From NCBI GenBank assembly GCA_900555105.1, contig USJP01000073.1, positions 1-7,216 on the forward strand: 7,216 nt of DNA, written 5' to 3'. The stretch's first letter is position 1; each line of letters begins with the position of its first letter. Positions 5,643 to 7,216 of this stretch are shown piece after piece. This stretch comes from an uncultured Coriobacteriaceae bacterium. GTDB taxonomy: Bacteria > Actinomycetota > Coriobacteriia > Coriobacteriales > UMGS124. Below the pieces are notes generated by a model. It had not been told where the DNA came from. It did not search any database and saw nothing but the letters and a program-made list of their open reading frames with translations. A program made the position numbers and the translations under genes.

Positions 5643-6200
5643 TTACTGCTCCTGCTCGGCGGGCTTTGCAGCAGGCTTGGTGCTGGGGCGAAGGGGTGCC
5701 ACCATCATGTGCATGTTGCGGCCCTCAAGCTTCGGGGGAACCTCCACCGTGCACACGTCCTTCAGGTCCTCAGCAAGCTTCTCGAGCATGTTGAGGCCGA
5801 TCTCGGGGTGAGCCATCTCACGACCGCGGAACATGATCGTGATCTTGACCTTGGCACCGCCTGCAAGGAAGCGCTCGACGTGGCGCTTCTTGGTCTCGTA
5901 GTCGCCCGTGTCGATCTTCGGGCGGAACTTCATCTCTTTGACGTCAACCTTGGCCTGGTTCTTACGGGCGGCCTTGGCCTTGATCTCCTGCTCGTACTTG
6001 TACTTGCCGTAGTTCATGACACGGCACACAGGCGGTTCAGAGTTGGGGGAAATCTCGACAAGGTCGAGGCCCTGGTCATCTGCCACGCGCTGGGCATCGC
6101 GAATAGCAAAGATACCGAGCTGACTTCCGTCAACGCCGATCAAACGGCACGTCGCACAACGGATCTCTTCGTTGATGCGAGGCTCATCGGACTTAGCTAT
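5643..6200 (-). CDS. infC: Translation initiation factor IF-3, predicted ATA start
   Basis: IF3 binds the 30S subunit, keeps it apart from 50S and checks the start codon and initiator tRNA. The 185-residue protein shows both family domains. The amino-terminal domain runs from [10 protein letters not shown] (5-14) through [25 protein letters not shown], then comes a lysine-rich linker. The carboxyl-terminal domain has [37 protein letters not shown] and the final MMVAPLRP. The start is assigned to ATA (6198-6200): AAGGAGGTG (6207-6215) lies 8 nt before it, and the protein then begins [10 protein letters not shown], as IF3 proteins normally do. No in-frame ATG exists nearby. A GTG three codons upstream overlaps the Shine-Dalgarno itself, and the next ATG is 55 codons upstream, across the leader terminator. 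infC uses AUU in E. coli, where IF3 represses its own synthesis by rejecting that codon; ATA could serve the same purpose here. Confidence 0.93.
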   Translation of the reverse strand: MAKSDEPRINEEIRCATCRLIGVDGSQLGIFAIRDAQRVADDQGLDLVEISPNSEPPVCRVMNYGKYKYEQEIKAKAARKNQAKVDVKEMKFRPKIDTGDYETKKRHVERFLAGGAKVKITIMFRGREMAHPEIGLNMLEKLAEDLKDVCTVEVPPKLEGRNMHMMVAPLRPSTKPAAKPAEQEQ

Positions 6201-6206
6201 GCGAAA

Positions 6207-6236
6207 CACCTCCTTCGAATCCCGCAGTGCGGGAGG
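6207..6236 (-). promoter_or_regulatory. infC ribosome binding site with an upstream CCTCC that can pair with it
   Basis: On the minus strand the Shine-Dalgarno AAGGAGGTG (6207-6215) matches the end of 16S rRNA over nine bases. Just upstream, TCCCGC-ACT-GCGGGA (6220-6234) forms a 6-bp hairpin. The adjoining CCTCC (6232-6236) is complementary to the GGAGG of the Shine-Dalgarno (6209-6213). The two pairings compete for the same bases, as in a switch. The local 6-bp hairpin looks more stable on its own, leaving the binding site open unless a ligand shifts the balance. Confidence 0.5.
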
Positions 6237-6243
6237 ACTGAAC

Positions 6244-6280
6244 AAAAAAATCCCGGGTGCCTTCTGGAAGACGCCCGGGA
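6244..6280 (-). terminator. Intrinsic terminator inside the infC leader (possible attenuator)
   Basis: On the minus strand, TCCCGGG (6274-6280) pairs with CCCGGGA (6251-6257) around a 16-nt loop and is followed by seven T (6244-6250). It lies between the infC promoter and the infC start, about 120-155 nt into the transcript, where it would stop transcription before the operon. In Bacillus subtilis the same operon is controlled by L20-dependent termination in its leader; this position fits such a scheme. I found no obvious anti-terminator sequence. Confidence 0.8.
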
Positions 6281-6400
6281 GAATACGATAGCAACAACCG
6301 AAATGGCTGAGAGTATCATGTTCAACCAGACAGCAACCTTTACGGCGCCGCAAGGTGGGGCTCATTGCCCGCTTGCAACTTTGTCAGGGACGACAAAGCC
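6281..6400 (-). ncRNA. Structured 5' part of the infC-rpmI-rplT leader (candidate L20-type leader)
   Basis: From the predicted start near 6400 the leader RNA can form three local hairpins on the minus strand. CTTTGTC/GACAAAG (6379-6398) has a 6-nt loop. GGGC/GCCC (6358-6370) has a 5-nt loop. ACCTT/AAGGT surrounds a CGGCGCCG dyad (about 6337-6357). All lie upstream of the leader terminator. No uninterrupted reading frame with a ribosome binding site is evident. A protein-binding leader is the likely purpose, given the operon; the ligand is inferred, not shown. Confidence 0.45.
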
Positions 6401-6406
6401 TGGTGC

Positions 6407-6435
6407 ATATTACGCGCCTTCTTGCATCAGTGCAA
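6407..6435 (-). promoter_or_regulatory. Promoter of infC-rpmI-rplT
   Basis: On the minus strand, TTGCAC (6430-6435) and TAATAT (6407-6412) are separated by exactly 17 bp, a good housekeeping-sigma match. The expected start is near 6399-6400, giving a leader of about 200 nt before infC. No other promoter-like pair lies between this site and infC. Confidence 0.75.
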
Positions 6436-6598
6436 GGGTGCTCGCTCAAACGCATCGCATCTCGACAAACTACCCACATGGGCACCGCGTGAGGCACCCG
6501 TGTTGGCACCGATGGAGCGACCAGGAAGTCGCACGCCACCCGGACGACCTCCCGTAAGGGGGCCACACGTTAGCGCCGGTGGAGTGGCGGGGCAACCC
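6436..6598 (-). other. lysA-infC intergenic region with short repeats and dyads, no clear terminator
   Basis: This G+C-rich 163-base stretch has no gene I can support. It contains three GGCACC cores at a 12-bp period on the plus strand (6481-6487, 6493-6500, 6505-6511). It also contains a GCGAC/GTCGC dyad (6517-6521, 6528-6532) and a CGCCAC/GTGGCG pair (6534-6539, 6584-6589). None of the dyads is followed by a T run in the lysA direction, so lysA termination is unexplained. Confidence 0.4.
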
Positions 6599-7216
6599 TT
6601 ACTTGCCAGGCACCCATTGGGCAGCGGGGCTTGCGGCAAAATCGGCCTCAGCCTGGGCATCAAGCTGCTCCAAGGTCTCAAAGATCGGCTTGCTCGTAAC
6701 GGGCGAGAGCTCGGCACCCTCAAAGCCCAGCGTCGCAAAGTAGTCGGCCGGGGTCTCGGCACGGCGAATGAGCTTGTGGGAGCCGTCCTCGCACAGGAGG
6801 ACCTCCGCCGAGCGAAGCTTGCCGTTGTAGTTGTAGCCCATGGCATGACCGTGAGCGCCGGCGGTGTGGATGAAGAGGTAGTCGCCCATGTCGATCTTGG
6901 GAAGCTCACGGTCAACGGCGAACTTGTCGCAGTTCTCGCACAGGCCACCTACCACGTCGTAGACATGGTCGCAGGGTGCGTCCTCCTTGCCAAGCACGCT
7001 CACATGGTGATAAGCGCCGTAGATGGCAGGACGCATGAGGTTGGCAGCGCAGGCATCCACGCCGATATATTCCTTGTAGATATGCTTCTCATGGATGGCC
7101 TGAGTGATGAGGGCGCCGAAGGGCGCGAGCATGAAACGGCCCATCTCGGTGAGGATGGCAACATCGCCCATGCCGGCAGGCACAAGAATGCGATCGTAGG
7201 CCTCATGGACGCCCTC
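6599..7216 (-). CDS. lysA: Diaminopimelate decarboxylase LysA, C-terminal half (partial, runs off the right edge)
   Basis: Only the last 205 residues are inside the window; the frame is open to the right edge. LysA is a PLP enzyme of the alanine-racemase fold that converts meso-diaminopimelate to L-lysine and CO2, the last step of lysine synthesis. Numbering from the edge, family features include EMGRFMLAPFG (24-34), matching the usual EPGR region; a GVDACAANLMRPAIYGAYHH block (52-71); CENCD (93-97), holding the active-site Cys and Glu supplied across the dimer; and GYNYNGKLRSAEVLL near 129-143. The amino-terminal barrel with the PLP lysine lies outside. The second EPGR residue is Met rather than Pro. 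Related decarboxylases of arginine or carboxynorspermidine are possible but fit less well. The gene ends with TAA, and no clear terminator follows before the infC promoter. Confidence 0.85.
   Translation of the reverse strand, partial: EGVHEAYDRILVPAGMGDVAILTEMGRFMLAPFGALITQAIHEKHIYKEYIGVDACAANLMRPAIYGAYHHVSVLGKEDAPCDHVYDVVGGLCENCDKFAVDRELPKIDMGDYLFIHTAGAHGHAMGYNYNGKLRSAEVLLCEDGSHKLIRRAETPADYFATLGFEGAELSPVTSKPIFETLEQLDAQAEADFAASPAAQWVPGK

Noticed and set aside
6201..6365. Extending infC upstream to the ATG at 6363-6365
   Set aside because: It would translate through the leader terminator and the Shine-Dalgarno and add 55 residues absent from IF3 proteins.
5466..6557. A 363-codon plus-strand open frame across rpmI and infC
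   Set aside because: It is the antisense shadow of two certain ribosomal/translation genes and their promoter region, with no ribosome binding site or family similarity.
6427..6948. A 173-codon minus-strand open frame overlapping the end of lysA
   Set aside because: It is out of frame with lysA, is rich in Arg, Pro, Ser and Thr as frame shadows are in G+C-rich DNA, and has no credible ribosome binding site.

Overview
The window looks like chromosomal core sequence from a high-G+C Gram-positive bacterium. The best guess is an actinobacterium of the class Coriobacteriia (Collinsella/Olsenella-like). This rests on the overall composition, strong Shine-Dalgarno sites, intrinsic hairpin-plus-T-run terminators, and a CAP/Ig-like/MBG-like surface protein of a type familiar from that class. 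The taxonomic call is inference; no marker gene such as 16S rRNA is present.

Layout. Positions 1-180 (minus) hold the first 60 codons of argJ (arginine biosynthesis). Positions 293-463 (minus) are a complete tRNA-Ala(CGC) unit with promoter, encoded CCA and terminator. Positions 475-725 (minus) are an orphan non-coding transcription unit with promoter, a 13-bp closing stem around a bulged rod, and a terminator. Its architecture best matches 6S RNA. Positions 928-4567 (plus) are a two-gene unit: an 826-residue secreted, wall-anchored surface protein, then, 4 bases later, a WecA/TagO-type polyprenyl-phosphate sugar-phosphate transferase that begins at GTG. Positions 4608-4916 are a convergent intergenic zone with one terminator facing each way. 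Positions 4950-6435 (minus) are the infC-rpmI-rplT translation operon. It has a good promoter, a leader of about 200 nt with an internal terminator, and an infC start best assigned to a non-canonical ATA codon behind a nine-base Shine-Dalgarno. Positions 6599-7216 (minus) are the C-terminal half of lysA (diaminopimelate decarboxylase).

How it fits together. The plus-strand operon concerns the cell envelope: the transferase would start a lipid-linked wall glycan, and the surface protein would be exported and attached to the wall. The minus-strand operon makes initiation factor IF3 and ribosomal proteins L35 and L20, and carries several RNA elements suited to self-regulation. lysA and argJ are amino-acid biosynthesis genes whose other ends lie outside the window; LysA also draws on the wall precursor meso-diaminopimelate.

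No mobile element, CRISPR array, defence system or clearly new multi-gene system is visible. The points most worth following up are the infC start and leader, the 6S-like RNA, and the degenerate active sites or motifs in the two envelope genes.
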